62,428 nucleotides of DNA from Prochlorococcus sp. HOT208_60m_813O14 (GCA_002025945.1 MWOO01000144.1:1-62428), one strand, 5' to 3'; counted from the first letter of the stretch, positions 8,686 through 18,584 are shown. Numbers and translations are program-made. Notes: generated by a model from the letters alone, not told the origin.

Positions 8686-9558
8686 ATGTTTTTTCAAGAT
8701 ATAATTAAAAATCTAAATAATTTTTGGTCCGAAGAAGGTTGTTTGATTATGCAGCCTTACGATACTGAAAAGGGTGCTGGAACAATGAATCCTCATACTT
8801 TTTTGAGGGCTATTGGACCTGAACCTTGGTCTGTCGCATATGCCGAGCCATGTAGAAGACCGACAGATGGAAGATTTGGGGAAAATCCGAATCGTGCTCA
8901 ACATTACTTTCAATATCAAGTAATAATCAAACCTTCACCTGATGGGATTCAAGAAAAATATTTAAAATCTTTGGAATCTCTTGGAATAGAACCTAAAAAT
9001 CATGACATAAGATTTGTTGAAGATAATTGGGAGTCGCCAACTCTTGGAGCTTGGGGTGTGGGTTGGGAGGTATGGCTGGATGGAATGGAAGTTACCCAAT
9101 TTACCTATTTTCAACAATGCGGTGGCGTTGATTGTCAACCAATACCGATTGAAATTACATATGGTTTAGAAAGGATTGCAATGTTCTTGCAAGATAAGGA
9201 AAGTATTTGGGACTTAAACTGGAACGAAAAGCTAAATTACAGCGATATTTGGCTCCAATTCGAAAAAGGTCAATGCTCATATAATTTTACTGAATCTAAT
9301 CCCGAGAATCTCAGAAAATTATTTGAAATTTATCAGGATGAAGCAAATTTATTAATTGAAAAGAAGCTGACTTACCCTGCTCTTGATTATGTTTTAAAAT
9401 GTAGTCATACTTTTAATCTACTTGATGCGAGAGGTGTAATATCAGTAACAGATCGTGCTCAATATATTGAAAAAATTCGAAAATTAGCAAGGCAAGTTGC
9501 ATCAACTTGGGTGGAAGAAAGAGAATTTATGGGTAACCCATTACTTGGAAAAAAATAA
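8686..9558 (+). CDS. glyQ: Glycyl-tRNA synthetase alpha subunit
   Basis: A 290-aa alpha subunit of the bacterial alpha2beta2 glycyl-tRNA synthetase, which charges tRNA-Gly. Family hallmarks: [14 protein letters not shown] near residue 13, [19 protein letters not shown] near 30, the [20 protein letters not shown]-type segment near 60, and [13 protein letters not shown] near 158. ATG 8686 is preferred to the TTG just in front. The beta subunit gene (glyS) is not in the window. Confidence 0.97.
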   Translation: MFFQDIIKNLNNFWSEEGCLIMQPYDTEKGAGTMNPHTFLRAIGPEPWSVAYAEPCRRPTDGRFGENPNRAQHYFQYQVIIKPSPDGIQEKYLKSLESLGIEPKNHDIRFVEDNWESPTLGAWGVGWEVWLDGMEVTQFTYFQQCGGVDCQPIPIEITYGLERIAMFLQDKESIWDLNWNEKLNYSDIWLQFEKGQCSYNFTESNPENLRKLFEIYQDEANLLIEKKLTYPALDYVLKCSHTFNLLDARGVISVTDRAQYIEKIRKLARQVASTWVEEREFMGNPLLGKK

Positions 9559-9659
9559 AAATTATTTTTTAGACTCAAGATAGGGATAATGTAAAAATTT
9601 ATACATCCACATGCATCTAATTGTTCTACCCGAAAAAGTTACCTTCGATACAATTTAGG

Positions 9660-9681
9660 TACCCATCCTATGGGTATTTTT
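9660..9681 (+). promoter_or_regulatory. Hairpin with T-run in the porin leader
   Basis: TACCCAT-CCT-ATGGGTA forms a perfect 7-bp stem followed by TTTTT, ending about 14 nt before the porin ATG. It could be the glyQ terminator, or an attenuator or stabilising 5' hairpin in the porin leader. The ribosome site GTGAGG follows it directly. Confidence 0.55.
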
Positions 9682-9694
9682 CGTGTGAGGTAAA

Positions 9695-11023
9695 ATGAAA
9701 CTCTTCCAAAAACTTTTGGTTGCAGGTACTGCTTTGGGTTTGTTAACTCCGATTGCAGCACAAGCTACTGAAGCTGTTAATCTTGAAGACATGGATAGCT
9801 ACCGCCGTAGCCCATCTAAAGTTAAAAAGTTTGATAGTAATACATTCACTACTCAGATTAGTGAAGATGTCGCAACCCTTAATGGCCGGGTTGATGGTAT
9901 TGAAGCCAGACAAAATAATTTTGAAGCTGGTGCTTTCTCATCTACTACAACAATGGATGGAAAAGCCGTTTTTGCAATAGGCGCTGTTGATGGTGGAGAC
10001 ACCATTGGTGGAACAGAGGCGCTCTCTTCAGCTTATGTATACAAGATGAACTTGAATACAAGCTTTACTGGAGATGACAATCTTTATGTAAGATTATCAG
10101 CTGGTAGATGGGGTTCTAACTTCACTAAAAAGCCAGGTAATTATCATATAGAAGCAAAGAACACCTATAATGGCTCTTCTGCACCATTAATTGTTGATAA
10201 GATATGGTACACATTCCCACTTGGAGATAATGCAACTGTTTGGGTTGGTCCAAATATAGAGAACTACTATATGATGGCTGCAACACCATCTATTTATAAG
10301 CCAGGCGTTTTAAAAGCATTTAAACTAGGTGGAAATGGAGCGGTATTCGGCGCTAGTACTGATGGCGGTGCAGGACTTAAGTATGAATTTGGCGATAGTG
10401 GCTTTGCAATGAGTACTAACTATGTTGGTAAAGGTAGTAAAGCAGATGCTGGAATCTTAACTGATGGTGATAAGAGTAAAATTGATACTATGATTGCTTT
10501 TACAAAGCCTCAGTATCATGCTTCCGTAACTTACTCTAAGCAACATGGTGGATGGGACTCTTCAGAGTATTATTCAACACAACTTGTTCATGGAAACGTA
10601 GGATCTACTACAAGTATGGGTTCAGATGCTAATGCAGACGCATTTGCAATCAGAGGTTACTGGAGACCAGAAAATTCTGGAACAGCTACTCCTGAAATTT
10701 CAGTCGGTTATGATTTAATTAGTTTTGACAATCATTCTCTTAATGTTTCAGAAGGTTCTGGATATTTTGTTGGACTAGGTTGGCAAGATATGGTCCAAGC
10801 TGACGATAGAATTGGGCTAGCTTTTGGACAACCTGTTAAAGCAACAAAACTTTCTACTGGAACATTGAGTGAAGTTGATCCCTTCCTTTGGGAAGCATAT
10901 TACTCATTCAAACCTAATGATTCCATAACTGTTACTCCTGCAATTTGGGGTGGAACAGATGTTTCAAGCTCAACAACTCAGGATATCTTCGGTGCAATGC
11001 TTACCACAGTGTTTAAGTTCTAA
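9695..11023 (+). CDS. Outer-membrane porin (Som/OprB-like)
   Basis: A 442-aa porin. Signal peptide at residues 1-24 (cleavage after AQA), a short YRRSPSKVKKF region where larger cyanobacterial porins carry an SLH domain, and a brief coiled segment (ISEDVATLNGRVDGIEARQ). The rest is a Gly/aromatic beta-barrel ending in FKF, the expected terminal Phe for BAM insertion. The SLH domain is essentially absent. It is strongly translated by appearance (GAGG ribosome site, good codon use) and sits between glyQ and iron-uptake genes. It likely forms a small-solute pore; an iron role is inferred from context. Confidence 0.88.
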   Translation: MKLFQKLLVAGTALGLLTPIAAQATEAVNLEDMDSYRRSPSKVKKFDSNTFTTQISEDVATLNGRVDGIEARQNNFEAGAFSSTTTMDGKAVFAIGAVDGGDTIGGTEALSSAYVYKMNLNTSFTGDDNLYVRLSAGRWGSNFTKKPGNYHIEAKNTYNGSSAPLIVDKIWYTFPLGDNATVWVGPNIENYYMMAATPSIYKPGVLKAFKLGGNGAVFGASTDGGAGLKYEFGDSGFAMSTNYVGKGSKADAGILTDGDKSKIDTMIAFTKPQYHASVTYSKQHGGWDSSEYYSTQLVHGNVGSTTSMGSDANADAFAIRGYWRPENSGTATPEISVGYDLISFDNHSLNVSEGSGYFVGLGWQDMVQADDRIGLAFGQPVKATKLSTGTLSEVDPFLWEAYYSFKPNDSITVTPAIWGGTDVSSSTTQDIFGAMLTTVFKF

Positions 11024-11034
11024 ATCAAAGAAAA

Positions 11035-11053
11035 ACCCCACTAAAAGTGGGGT
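11035..11053 (-). terminator. Hairpin ACCCCAC/GTGGGGT
   Basis: A perfect 7-bp stem with an AAAA-side loop. On the minus strand it is followed by TTTTTCTTT, so it would act for transcription arriving from the right. On the plus strand it lacks a T-run. Confidence 0.6.
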
Positions 11054-11067
11054 ATCCTCTTAAAAAA

Positions 11068-11094
11068 AAGCCCCTTAATATTGGGGCTTTTTTA
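11068..11094 (+). terminator. Bidirectional terminator between porin and small secreted gene
   Basis: AAGCCCC / GGGGCTT stem with an eight-base loop, flanked by A8 on the left and T6 on the right. It can end both the porin transcript and the convergent small gene. Confidence 0.85.
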
Positions 11095-11334
11095 TTACCA
11101 ACAATTTTCTCCCTCACCTATTGGTACGCACATATTGGAATTTTTTGCTTCATCAGCTAATTTTTGAGCCTCTTCATCAAGTATAAAATCAGCTTCTATT
11201 GACATATCGGTGTTCCATTCCTTTAATCCACCTAAATCATTTTCTCCTGCTTTCAAGGAAAAATCTTCAGATGTAGTTATTGCCAAAGCACTTGTAGCAG
11301 CAAGAAAAATGGCAATTGAGTTTTTCTTTTTCAT
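11095..11334 (-). CDS. Small exported acidic protein
   Basis: A 79-aa protein with a signal peptide (MKKKNSIAIFLAATSALA, cleavage near residue 18-29). The acidic mature part contains two Cys at the end (MCVPIGEGENCW), which could form a disulfide in the periplasm. No family recognised. It converges on the porin through a shared terminator, and its upstream neighbour is the PiuC gene. Confidence 0.6.
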   Translation of the reverse strand: MKKKNSIAIFLAATSALAITTSEDFSLKAGENDLGGLKEWNTDMSIEADFILDEEAQKLADEAKNSNMCVPIGEGENCW

Positions 11335-11407
11335 ATGCTTTTATGATTATTTTTATCTTAGTTCTTTTAAAAATAAAATTCTATTTGATGTATAAAATGA
11401 TCCTACA

Positions 11408-12073
11408 TTAACCTCCTAATCTTCTTAGAAGATTTGAATAAGATTTGAAAATTAGATCGACTTCATTTGATCTCCCATACTTAGCTAGTAATGATCTCGC
11501 CGCAGCATCTAGATCAAATAAATATTCTCTTTCTTCAATGCCTTTTACATAGCTTTCAATCCAACCTATAAATACTAATCTTTCACCATCAAGAACCTCT
11601 TCAACTGAATGTAAATATGTACTTGGATAAATTATTATTTCACCTGCACTCAATTTAAACTTTTCCTCGCAGTTCAAATTCTCAATAGATAATGCTCCAC
11701 CATCATATTTGTCTTTACGGCTTAAAAAAATTGTAAAAGATAAGTCCGCTCTCCCAGAAGACATGTAGGCATTATCAATATGACGGCCATATTTCATGCC
11801 TTTTGTTGATTTTGAGAACATTGTTCCATGAACCTTTTTTGGTAATGCGAAGCTTTTGATTAGTTCATTACTTAGTATCTTTTTTGTAATTAATCTAGAA
11901 AACTTTTTTGAAATATCTGAATCTCTTTTTAGCTGTAAATTATTTTTAACTTTGGCCGCATGTTTTCCTGCGGTTTGCTTGCCATCCTCCCAAAATGATT
12001 TTTCTTTATCTAAATTTGTTAGCAAAACTTCCAATTCTTCAGAATCTAGTAGTGGTTGAGTTAAATAATTCAT
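11408..12073 (-). CDS. piuC: PKHD-type Fe(II)/2-oxoglutarate hydroxylase, PiuC-like
   Basis: A 221-aa dioxygenase. The iron-binding facial triad is visible as H98-x-D100 (GRHIDNAYM) and H155 (YLHSVEEV), and R165 is the 2-oxoglutarate anchor. This gene family accompanies iron-uptake systems in many bacteria, and here it is divergent from the periplasmic iron-binding protein (102-bp shared promoter region). Its substrate is not known. Length is usual for PiuC (about 220-227 aa). Confidence 0.9.
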   Translation of the reverse strand: MNYLTQPLLDSEELEVLLTNLDKEKSFWEDGKQTAGKHAAKVKNNLQLKRDSDISKKFSRLITKKILSNELIKSFALPKKVHGTMFSKSTKGMKYGRHIDNAYMSSGRADLSFTIFLSRKDKYDGGALSIENLNCEEKFKLSAGEIIIYPSTYLHSVEEVLDGERLVFIGWIESYVKGIEEREYLFDLDAAARSLLAKYGRSNEVDLIFKSYSNLLRRLGG

Positions 12074-12175
12074 TTCTGATATTAAATATGATACAAAGTT
12101 ATGTATAGAAAATTTCTTTAAGAGGCCTTGTTATGAAGTTGGATATAAAGTAACCATAGATACTATTTTGAAAAA

Positions 12176-13198
12176 GTGCAAAACCTTAGGAAATTATTTT
12201 ATTCAGCACTAACCTGTACATTTCTACTGAACGTAAATATACCTGTAAATTCAACACAAAAAGAAGTCAAAGTTTATTCAGGTAGACATTACAACACAGA
12301 TAGAGGCGTCTACAAAAAATTTGCTGAAGAAACAGGAATCAAAGTCAGACTTATTGAAGCGGCAGGTATATCATTAATTGAAAGATTGAAAAGAGAGGGT
12401 AAAAATTCTCAAGCAGATTTAATACTATTAGTTGATGCCGCAAGAATTACTAATGCTGCCAAAGCTGGCTTACTTCAAAAAATAGAATCTAAATCTTTAG
12501 AACAAGATGTTCCAATTGGACTAAAAGATAAAGATAAGGAATGGTATGCATTAACTAGAAGAGTAAGAGTTATGGTTGCTAATCCAAAAGTTGTAGATAT
12601 TAGTAAGATAAAAGATTATAAAGATTTAGCTGATCCATCCTTAAAAGGTAAAGTATGTTTAAGAAATAGAAAAAGTCCATATAATCAATCTTTAGTTGCT
12701 AATCAAATAGTTAACAAAGGCGAATCAAAAACGAAGGCTTGGTTAAATGGAATGATTTCTAACGTTTCTCAGCCTTTCTTCCCTGGGGATATTTCAATAA
12801 TTAGGGCAGTTTCTAAGAAAAAATGCGGAGTAGGGGTTATTAATCATTACTATCTTGCAAGAATGTTAGCAGGAGTTAATGGAAGAAGAGATGCTTTATA
12901 TGCAAAAAAAACATCCGTTATTACTCCTAATCCTGCTCATGTGAATATTAGTGCTGGTGGTGTAGCTAAATACGCAACAAACAAAAATGAAGCCATTAAG
13001 CTCCTTGAATATTTAGCATCCCCAAAGGGAAGTAAAGGCCTAGCTGCTCCTACCTTTGAACATCCATTAAAAGAAGTTAATCAAAATCCAATTGTAAAAG
13101 GCTTTGGAGATTTTACTCCTGATGAGGTAACTGTAGAAGACCTTGGAGTAAATAACTCTCTTGCGATAAAATTGATGAAAGATGCAGGTTGGGATTAA
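12176..13198 (+). CDS. futA: Ferric-iron ABC transporter binding protein (FutA/IdiA)
   Basis: A 340-aa periplasmic solute-binding protein starting at GTG 12176, with a signal peptide of about 27 residues (cleavage near VNSTQ). The fold opens VKVYSGRHYNTDRGVYKKFAEETGIKV, with the Tyr/His iron-ligand region YSGRHYNTD. Later it carries LTRRVRVMVANP and GVGVINHYYLARM with the tandem tyrosines that bind Fe3+. It corresponds to FutA/IdiA/AfuA, the iron-scavenging protein induced by iron limitation. Permease and ATPase genes are not adjacent. Confidence 0.92.
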   Translation: MQNLRKLFYSALTCTFLLNVNIPVNSTQKEVKVYSGRHYNTDRGVYKKFAEETGIKVRLIEAAGISLIERLKREGKNSQADLILLVDAARITNAAKAGLLQKIESKSLEQDVPIGLKDKDKEWYALTRRVRVMVANPKVVDISKIKDYKDLADPSLKGKVCLRNRKSPYNQSLVANQIVNKGESKTKAWLNGMISNVSQPFFPGDISIIRAVSKKKCGVGVINHYYLARMLAGVNGRRDALYAKKTSVITPNPAHVNISAGGVAKYATNKNEAIKLLEYLASPKGSKGLAAPTFEHPLKEVNQNPIVKGFGDFTPDEVTVEDLGVNNSLAIKLMKDAGWD

Positions 13199-13259
13199 AA
13201 TTAAGATAATAAGTTAGAACAAAATATTCTCTTTTTTTAGTTGCATACTTATAAAAGGT

Positions 13260-13344
13260 GGAGGGGTGGCTGAGTGGTTGAAAGCGAACGATTCGAAATC
13301 GTTTAATAGGAAACTATTCGTGGGTTCGAATCCCACCCTCTCCG
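13260..13344 (+). tRNA. trnS: tRNA-Ser (anticodon CGA)
   Basis: An 85-nt class II tRNA. Acceptor GGAGGGG pairs with CCTCTCC (one G-U), the discriminator is G, and CCA is not encoded. The anticodon stem AACGA/TCGTT encloses TTCGAAA, giving anticodon CGA for UCG codons. A long variable arm (about 18 nt, ATAGGAAACTAT) and the T loop GTTCGAATC confirm tRNA-Ser. Confidence 0.97.
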
Positions 13345-13442
13345 TTTCTATAAGAAGATTATCTCTTGAAATTTAAGATTAAAAAGCAAAATATTTAAAC
13401 CTTTAAAAAAAGATATAATTTCAAAGGGTCTTATATTAAAAA

Positions 13443-13694
13443 TTAATTTTCCCAATAGGGGTCTTTAGTTAAAGAAACGTTTAACACAGATTGTTTATCC
13501 CTTTTTATATCAGTTATACAAGCCCTAACTGTCTCACCATTAACATCTATTTCACAGGCGCCACAACTTCCGGTTAAGCAGCCAGTTGGAATTTCTAAAC
13601 CTACTTTTTTAGCGATTGAGAACCAATCATCTCCAATTGAAGCATATGTCTCAGAATTATTTGACCATTTAATTTTAATTTTTTTTTCTTTCAA
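13443..13694 (-). CDS. Small 2Fe-2S ferredoxin-fold protein
   Basis: An 83-aa beta-grasp ferredoxin-like protein. Cys39, Cys44, Cys47 and Cys59 give C-x4-C-x2-C-x11-C, the spacing of succinate-dehydrogenase/xanthine-oxidase type clusters rather than the C-x4-C-x2-C-x29-C of photosynthetic ferredoxins. Its start overlaps the cobQ stop by 4 nt (ATGA), indicating translational coupling. Role unknown; a dedicated electron donor to a cofactor-synthesis step is inference from position. Confidence 0.85.
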   Translation of the reverse strand: MKEKKIKIKWSNNSETYASIGDDWFSIAKKVGLEIPTGCLTGSCGACEIDVNGETVRACITDIKRDKQSVLNVSLTKDPYWEN

Positions 13695-15220
13695 TTTAGA
13701 AATGATTTAATGTTTAGATGCTTGTGGAATTCATTCGCAAGATTATTAATTATTGATTCCCTTTTTAATCTATAAGATATTGGTTTTTTATTTAATTTTG
13801 GTAAATTTTTATTCTTTCTTATTAAATTAATATATTGATCTCTCCAACTATCATTTTCAAAGATCCCATGAATATATGTTCCTGCGATAGTTCCACCCCC
13901 ATTATTTTCTATGTACCAACCTAGATCTAAGTCTTTGAAAATAGTCTTAATCTTTAATGAACTTTGCAAGTTATCTAATTCAGTCTGGCCATTATGAATT
14001 TCAAATCCATTAATTTCTGATTTGCATGGCCATACAGATACAGAATTGATTTGACGTGTTAATTTTTTTTTAAAGAAAGTCGTTTTTAATGGCAGTAATC
14101 CAATACCTTTAATTTTTTGTTCAGAAAAATTTTTAGAACCTTCTTTAAAATAGGGATCTTCAAGTGTTGTCCCTAACATTTGTAAACCTCCACAAATTCC
14201 AATAATATTACCGTTATTATTTGCATAGACCCTTAGGTCCTGAGTTAAACCAGACTTTTCAAGAAATATTTGATCTTTAATAGTTTGTTTACTACCAGGA
14301 ATAATAATAAAGTCATACTTCATTAAGTTTTGAGATTCTTCAATCCATTCAATTAATATTGAATCTTCATTTTCCAATGGATCAAAATCTGAGAAGTTAC
14401 TTATAGATGGTAATTTTATTATCCCAACTTTGATCTCAGGATTCTTAAAACGAGATTTTTTTTCTAATAAATCTAAAGAATCTTCTGGAGGAAATGAATC
14501 ATTTAGCCATGGAATAATTCCAATCACTGGGATTTGAGTTTTTTCTTCTATCCATTTTTTCCCTTCTTCAAATAATGAAAGGTCACCTCTGAATCTATTT
14601 ATAATAATTCCTTTAATAAGTTTCTTTTCTTCAGGTTTCATTAATTCAAGTGTTCCAACTATTTGTGCAAATACTCCCCCCCTTTCAATATCAGTAACTA
14701 AAATACAATTTGCCTTTAAATACTTTGCAATTTTTAAGTTAGTAAGGTCTCTATGAATTAAATTCATTTCTACTGGACTGCCAGCACCTTCAATAATTAA
14801 ACGACAATTTGGATTGCTTTTATAAATAGACTTTAAACTTTTTTTAATTACTTCCCATCCTGGCATAAACCAATCTTTGTAGTAATTTTTTGCGGAAGTA
14901 GTTCCTATACTTTTGCCAAGGTGAATCACCTCGCTTATTGAATTGCCTTGCGGTTTTAATAAAATGGGATTCATCTCTGAAGAAGGATTAATACCACAAG
15001 CGAAAGCTTGAAGTGCTTGTGAATATGCCATCTCTCCGCCGTCCCAGTCAACCCACGCATTGTTACTCATATTTTGTCCTTTAAAAGGTATTGGTTCCTC
15101 TCCTAAATTTTTAAGAATCCTGCAAATCGCAGTAACCGTTAACGATTTTCCTGCTCCACTGGACGTGCCCAGGACCATTATTGGTTTCTTTAATTCATGT
15201 AATTTTTCTTCTAACTTCAT
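13691..15220 (-). CDS. cobQ: Cobyric acid synthase CobQ
   Basis: A 509-aa glutamine-dependent enzyme that amidates four side chains of adenosylcobyrinic acid diamide in (pseudo)cobalamin synthesis. The N-terminal P-loop-like GTSSGAGKSLTV starts at residue 18, GQNMSNNAWV follows, then the ERGGVFAQIVGTLEL segment. The C-terminal class I amidotransferase has the nucleophile in GICGGLQMLG (near residue 345) and the TYIHGIFEND His. The length is normal. It is followed by the ferredoxin-like gene with a 4-nt overlap. Confidence 0.96.
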   Translation of the reverse strand: MKLEEKLHELKKPIMVLGTSSGAGKSLTVTAICRILKNLGEEPIPFKGQNMSNNAWVDWDGGEMAYSQALQAFACGINPSSEMNPILLKPQGNSISEVIHLGKSIGTTSAKNYYKDWFMPGWEVIKKSLKSIYKSNPNCRLIIEGAGSPVEMNLIHRDLTNLKIAKYLKANCILVTDIERGGVFAQIVGTLELMKPEEKKLIKGIIINRFRGDLSLFEEGKKWIEEKTQIPVIGIIPWLNDSFPPEDSLDLLEKKSRFKNPEIKVGIIKLPSISNFSDFDPLENEDSILIEWIEESQNLMKYDFIIIPGSKQTIKDQIFLEKSGLTQDLRVYANNNGNIIGICGGLQMLGTTLEDPYFKEGSKNFSEQKIKGIGLLPLKTTFFKKKLTRQINSVSVWPCKSEINGFEIHNGQTELDNLQSSLKIKTIFKDLDLGWYIENNGGGTIAGTYIHGIFENDSWRDQYINLIRKNKNLPKLNKKPISYRLKRESIINNLANEFHKHLNIKSFLN

Positions 15221-15286
15221 TAGTAATTTATATTAATTTTGAAATTTATTAATTAGTAAATTGATTTATAATTTGATAAAAAATTT

Positions 15287-15898
15287 GTGTTAATTCTAGC
15301 CTCTGCTTCCCAATCTAGAAAGAAATTACTTGAAAATTGTCAAATTGAATTTATTCAAATATCAAGTGAATTTGATGAAACTTCAATAAAAGAAAAAAAT
15401 ATAATCAAATTAGCTTTGGAATTATCTTTTCAAAAAGCTAAAAGGTTATCCGAAAATATTCAGAAAACATCATTGCCCGAAGAATTTGACTATGGTTCTT
15501 TGGAAATCCTTGGATGTGATTCAATTTTTGAATTTAAAGGAGAAGCTTATGGAAAACCGTCTAATAAAGAAGAGGCATTTATTAGATGGACAAAAATGTC
15601 TGGAGAATTTGGATTTTTACATACTGGTCACACTTTAATAATTGGAAATTTTGATTCAACTCACAATATTTTTAAAATCACTGAAATAATAAAAAAAACA
15701 GTAAGTTCAAGAGTTTATTTTTCTAAGTTGGAAGATTGGGAAATCAAGAGTTATGTAGATACAAATGAACCTTTATATTGCGCTGGAGGATTTGCCTTGG
15801 AAGGTATAGGTGGAAAGTATATAGAAAAAATAGAGGGTTGTTTCAGTAATGTAATGGGTTTAAGTTTGCCATGGCTTAGAGAAAATTTATATAGATAA
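15287..15898 (+). CDS. maf: Maf-family nucleotide pyrophosphatase
   Basis: A 203-aa house-cleaning nucleoside-triphosphate pyrophosphatase with the opening [15 protein letters not shown] (family signature ASxSxRR/K). The [16 protein letters not shown] segment holds the usual catalytic Asp and metal site, and [21 protein letters not shown] is the conserved C-terminal loop. It starts at GTG 15287. It removes modified or non-canonical NTPs in the cytosol. Confidence 0.93.
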   Translation: MLILASASQSRKKLLENCQIEFIQISSEFDETSIKEKNIIKLALELSFQKAKRLSENIQKTSLPEEFDYGSLEILGCDSIFEFKGEAYGKPSNKEEAFIRWTKMSGEFGFLHTGHTLIIGNFDSTHNIFKITEIIKKTVSSRVYFSKLEDWEIKSYVDTNEPLYCAGGFALEGIGGKYIEKIEGCFSNVMGLSLPWLRENLYR

Positions 15899-15910
15899 TA
15901 AAATTGAGCA

Positions 15911-15943
15911 AAAAAAACCCTATCTTTTAGATAGGGTTTTTTG
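15911..15943. terminator. Bidirectional terminator between maf and psbC
   Basis: ACCCTATCT-TTT-AGATAGGGT forms a 9-bp stem flanked by A8 and T6, placed between two convergent stops, so it can act on both strands. Confidence 0.9.
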
Positions 15944-15959
15944 TTAGATGAGATAGAGG

Positions 15960-17342
15960 TTAATCTAAATCAGGCATTTCTAGAGCTGGTTCACTCTTTC
16001 TGTCGATTCCTTTTTCGAAACCAGCAGCGGCTGCTCTAGCACGTCCAGCATGCCAAAGGTGACCGATGAATGTAAACCATCCTAGGAAGAATTGAGCTGC
16101 AGCTAACCATTGTCTTAAGTTAACGAAGTTAACAGCATTTGGCTCTGTAATAATTCCACCAACAGAGTTGATAGAAGCGTTAGGAGCATGAGTCATATAT
16201 TCAGCAGCTCTTCTTACCTGCCAAGGCTGAATATCATTTTGGATTTTCTCGAGACTTAATCCGTTAGGCCCCCTTAAAGGCTCTAACCATGGTCCTCTGA
16301 AATCCCAAAATCTCATTGTTTCACCACCAAATATAATTTCACCAGTAGGAGATCTCATGAGATACTTACCTAGACCTGTTGGTCCCATTGTTGAACCTAC
16401 GTTAGCTCCAATCCTTTGATCTCTCACTAGGAAAGTAAAGCTTTGGGCTTGTGAAGCTTCAGCATTTGTTGGGCCATAAAACTCTGAAGGGTAAGCAGTG
16501 TTGTTAAACCAGATGAACGTTGAAGCAATAAAACTTGCTACACAAATTCCACCAAGAGCGTAACTTAGTAGTCCTTCACCATTCCAGATAAAAGCTCTTC
16601 TTGCCCATCCAAAAGGTTTGGTAAAGATATGGAATATTCCTCCAATAATTGCAGTAATACCCACGTAAACATGTCCACCAACAATATCTTCAATGGAGTT
16701 AACACCGATTATTGAACCAGCTCCTCCCCATGGAGATCGGAATAGATAACCAAGAATAACTCTTGGATCTAAAGTTGGGTTGACAAGTCTAACTTCACCA
16801 CCGCCAGGTGCCCATGTGTCATATGCACCCCCAATAAAACACCAGTTTACTGACCATGCTAGTGCACCTACACCTAGAACAATCAAATGATATCCAAGTA
16901 TATTTGTCATTTGATTTTTATCTCTCCAATCGGTGGAGAAAAATGGAAAGTCTTCTTCAAGCTTTTCTGGACCTGCTAATGAATGATAAATACCACCAAA
17001 ACCAAGAACAGCGGAAGCTATTAAGTGAACCACGCCTGCTTGGAAGAAAGGCATGATATCTGTAACTTCACCACCTGGGCCTATTCCATAGCCAAACATT
17101 GCAACGTGTGGCATACAGATTAAACCTTGCTCCCACATTGGTTTATCAAAAGTAAAATGATTAACCTCAAAGAGCATCATTGCTCCCGCCCAAAAGACTA
17201 TTAGTCCAGAGTGAGCAATGTGAGCTCCTAATAAACGTCCAGATAAATTGATTAATCTAGCGTTGCCTACATACCAGGCATAACCAGTTTCCTCAATACT
17301 TTGGTTTGGAGCTCTTAATAGATTATTAAAGGGCGTTTCCAC
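15960..17342 (-). CDS. psbC: Photosystem II CP43 apoprotein PsbC
   Basis: A 460-aa inner antenna of photosystem II with six chlorophyll-binding helices and the large lumenal loop that reaches the Mn cluster. I place the start at GTG 17342 (METPFNNLL) because a strong GAGGAGGT ribosome site lies 8 nt upstream. The in-frame TTG at 17369 would add nine atypical residues. This gives the classic 17-nt overlap with the end of psbD, so the two are co-transcribed and coupled. It ends at a bidirectional terminator. Confidence 0.97.
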   Translation of the reverse strand: METPFNNLLRAPNQSIEETGYAWYVGNARLINLSGRLLGAHIAHSGLIVFWAGAMMLFEVNHFTFDKPMWEQGLICMPHVAMFGYGIGPGGEVTDIMPFFQAGVVHLIASAVLGFGGIYHSLAGPEKLEEDFPFFSTDWRDKNQMTNILGYHLIVLGVGALAWSVNWCFIGGAYDTWAPGGGEVRLVNPTLDPRVILGYLFRSPWGGAGSIIGVNSIEDIVGGHVYVGITAIIGGIFHIFTKPFGWARRAFIWNGEGLLSYALGGICVASFIASTFIWFNNTAYPSEFYGPTNAEASQAQSFTFLVRDQRIGANVGSTMGPTGLGKYLMRSPTGEIIFGGETMRFWDFRGPWLEPLRGPNGLSLEKIQNDIQPWQVRRAAEYMTHAPNASINSVGGIITEPNAVNFVNLRQWLAAAQFFLGWFTFIGHLWHAGRARAAAAGFEKGIDRKSEPALEMPDLD

Positions 17343-18402
17343 GTGGAAGAACCTCCTCAGGGAATACAAAGTTTTCGTGTGGTTGATCCACAGAAGACAT
17401 CCATGCTCGCATACCTTCGTTCAAAAGTATATTTTTTGTATAGAAAGTTTCAAATTCTGGATCTTCTGCTGCACGGATTTCTTGGCTTACGAAATCATAA
17501 GCTCTTAGGTTTAGTGCTAAGCCTACAATACCAATTGAAGATGTCCACATACCCATAACAGGTACAAATAGCATCAAGAAATGCAAGAAACGCTTGTTTG
17601 AGAAAGCAATACCGAAGATTTGACTCCAGAATCTATTCGCTGTAATCATTGAATAAGTTTCTTCTTCTTGAGTTGGATCAAAAGCTCTAAATGTTGAACT
17701 TTGAACCTTACCATCTGTATAAATACTTGTATCTTCATACAAAGTATTTTGTACTGTAGCTCCATGAATAGCGCAAAGTAGAGCACCACCAAGAATTCCA
17801 GCAACACCCATCATGTGGAATGGATTTAAAGTAATATTGTGAAAACCTTGAATGAACAGAATGTAACGGAAGATTGCTGCAACACCGAATGAAGGTGCGA
17901 AGAACCAACTATGCTGTCCTAAAGGGTAAATAAGGAAAATACTTGTAAATACTGCAATTACTGCTGAGAATGCTAAAGCGTTGTATGGTCTAATTCCAAC
18001 AAGGCCAGCAATTTCAAACTGACGAAGCATAAAACCAATTAGGCCAAATACTCCATGTAATGCAACGAAGTTCCAAAGTCCACCAAGCTGTAGCCATCTT
18101 ACGAAACTACCTTGGGCTTCAGGACCCCATAAAAATAGAAGACTGTGTCCCATGGCATCACCAGGGGTACTTACAGCTGCTGTTAAAAAGTTACAACCTT
18201 CAAGGTATGAGCTTGCAACTCCATGTGTGTACCATGAGGTAACAAATGTTGTTCCGACGAACCAACCACCTATAGCAAGATATGCACAAGGAAGTAGAAG
18301 TAGTCCGGACCAACCAATAAATACAAAGCGGTCGCGCTTCAGCCAATCATCGAGGATATCAAACCATCCTCTTTGTGGGGCGCTACCAACTGCGATCGTC
18401 AT
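17326..18402 (-). CDS. psbD: Photosystem II D2 protein PsbD
   Basis: A 358-aa reaction-centre core protein with five transmembrane helices. It binds P680 chlorophyll, pheophytin and plastoquinone QA. Conserved stretches include [18 protein letters not shown], the chlorophyll-ligand helix [19 protein letters not shown] and the iron/QA region [32 protein letters not shown]. Length and sequence are intact. It is the first gene of the psbDC operon. Confidence 0.98.
   Translation of the reverse strand: MTIAVGSAPQRGWFDILDDWLKRDRFVFIGWSGLLLLPCAYLAIGGWFVGTTFVTSWYTHGVASSYLEGCNFLTAAVSTPGDAMGHSLLFLWGPEAQGSFVRWLQLGGLWNFVALHGVFGLIGFMLRQFEIAGLVGIRPYNALAFSAVIAVFTSIFLIYPLGQHSWFFAPSFGVAAIFRYILFIQGFHNITLNPFHMMGVAGILGGALLCAIHGATVQNTLYEDTSIYTDGKVQSSTFRAFDPTQEEETYSMITANRFWSQIFGIAFSNKRFLHFLMLFVPVMGMWTSSIGIVGLALNLRAYDFVSQEIRAAEDPEFETFYTKNILLNEGMRAWMSSVDQPHENFVFPEEVLPRGNAL
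17351..17358 (-). promoter_or_regulatory. psbC ribosome-binding site inside psbD
   Basis: GAGGAGGT on the minus strand, 8 nt before GTG 17342 and within the psbD coding region. It decides the psbC start. Confidence 0.85.
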
Positions 18403-18584
18403 GAGAAATCGTTTTTAGCTTCGGGATACGCAGTGACTGTAACAAAGATTGAGAGTAATGTGGGGAAATATTTGTATATCTGAAATGCCTTGTAAAGCTT
18501 TCCTGACTTTTTTATTAAAAATTAGGTAAGAATACTCCCTTAGTTTGTTAAATTATCTGAATTAGGCTCTAAAAAAAGATAAAA

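Noticed and set aside
12074-12175. Fur box between piuC and futA
   Set aside because: Only AT-rich partial matches can be found, no better than background in this genome.
17340-17369. TTG 17369 as psbC start
   Set aside because: GTG 17342 has an excellent GAGGAGGT site 8 nt upstream and gives the standard N-terminus.
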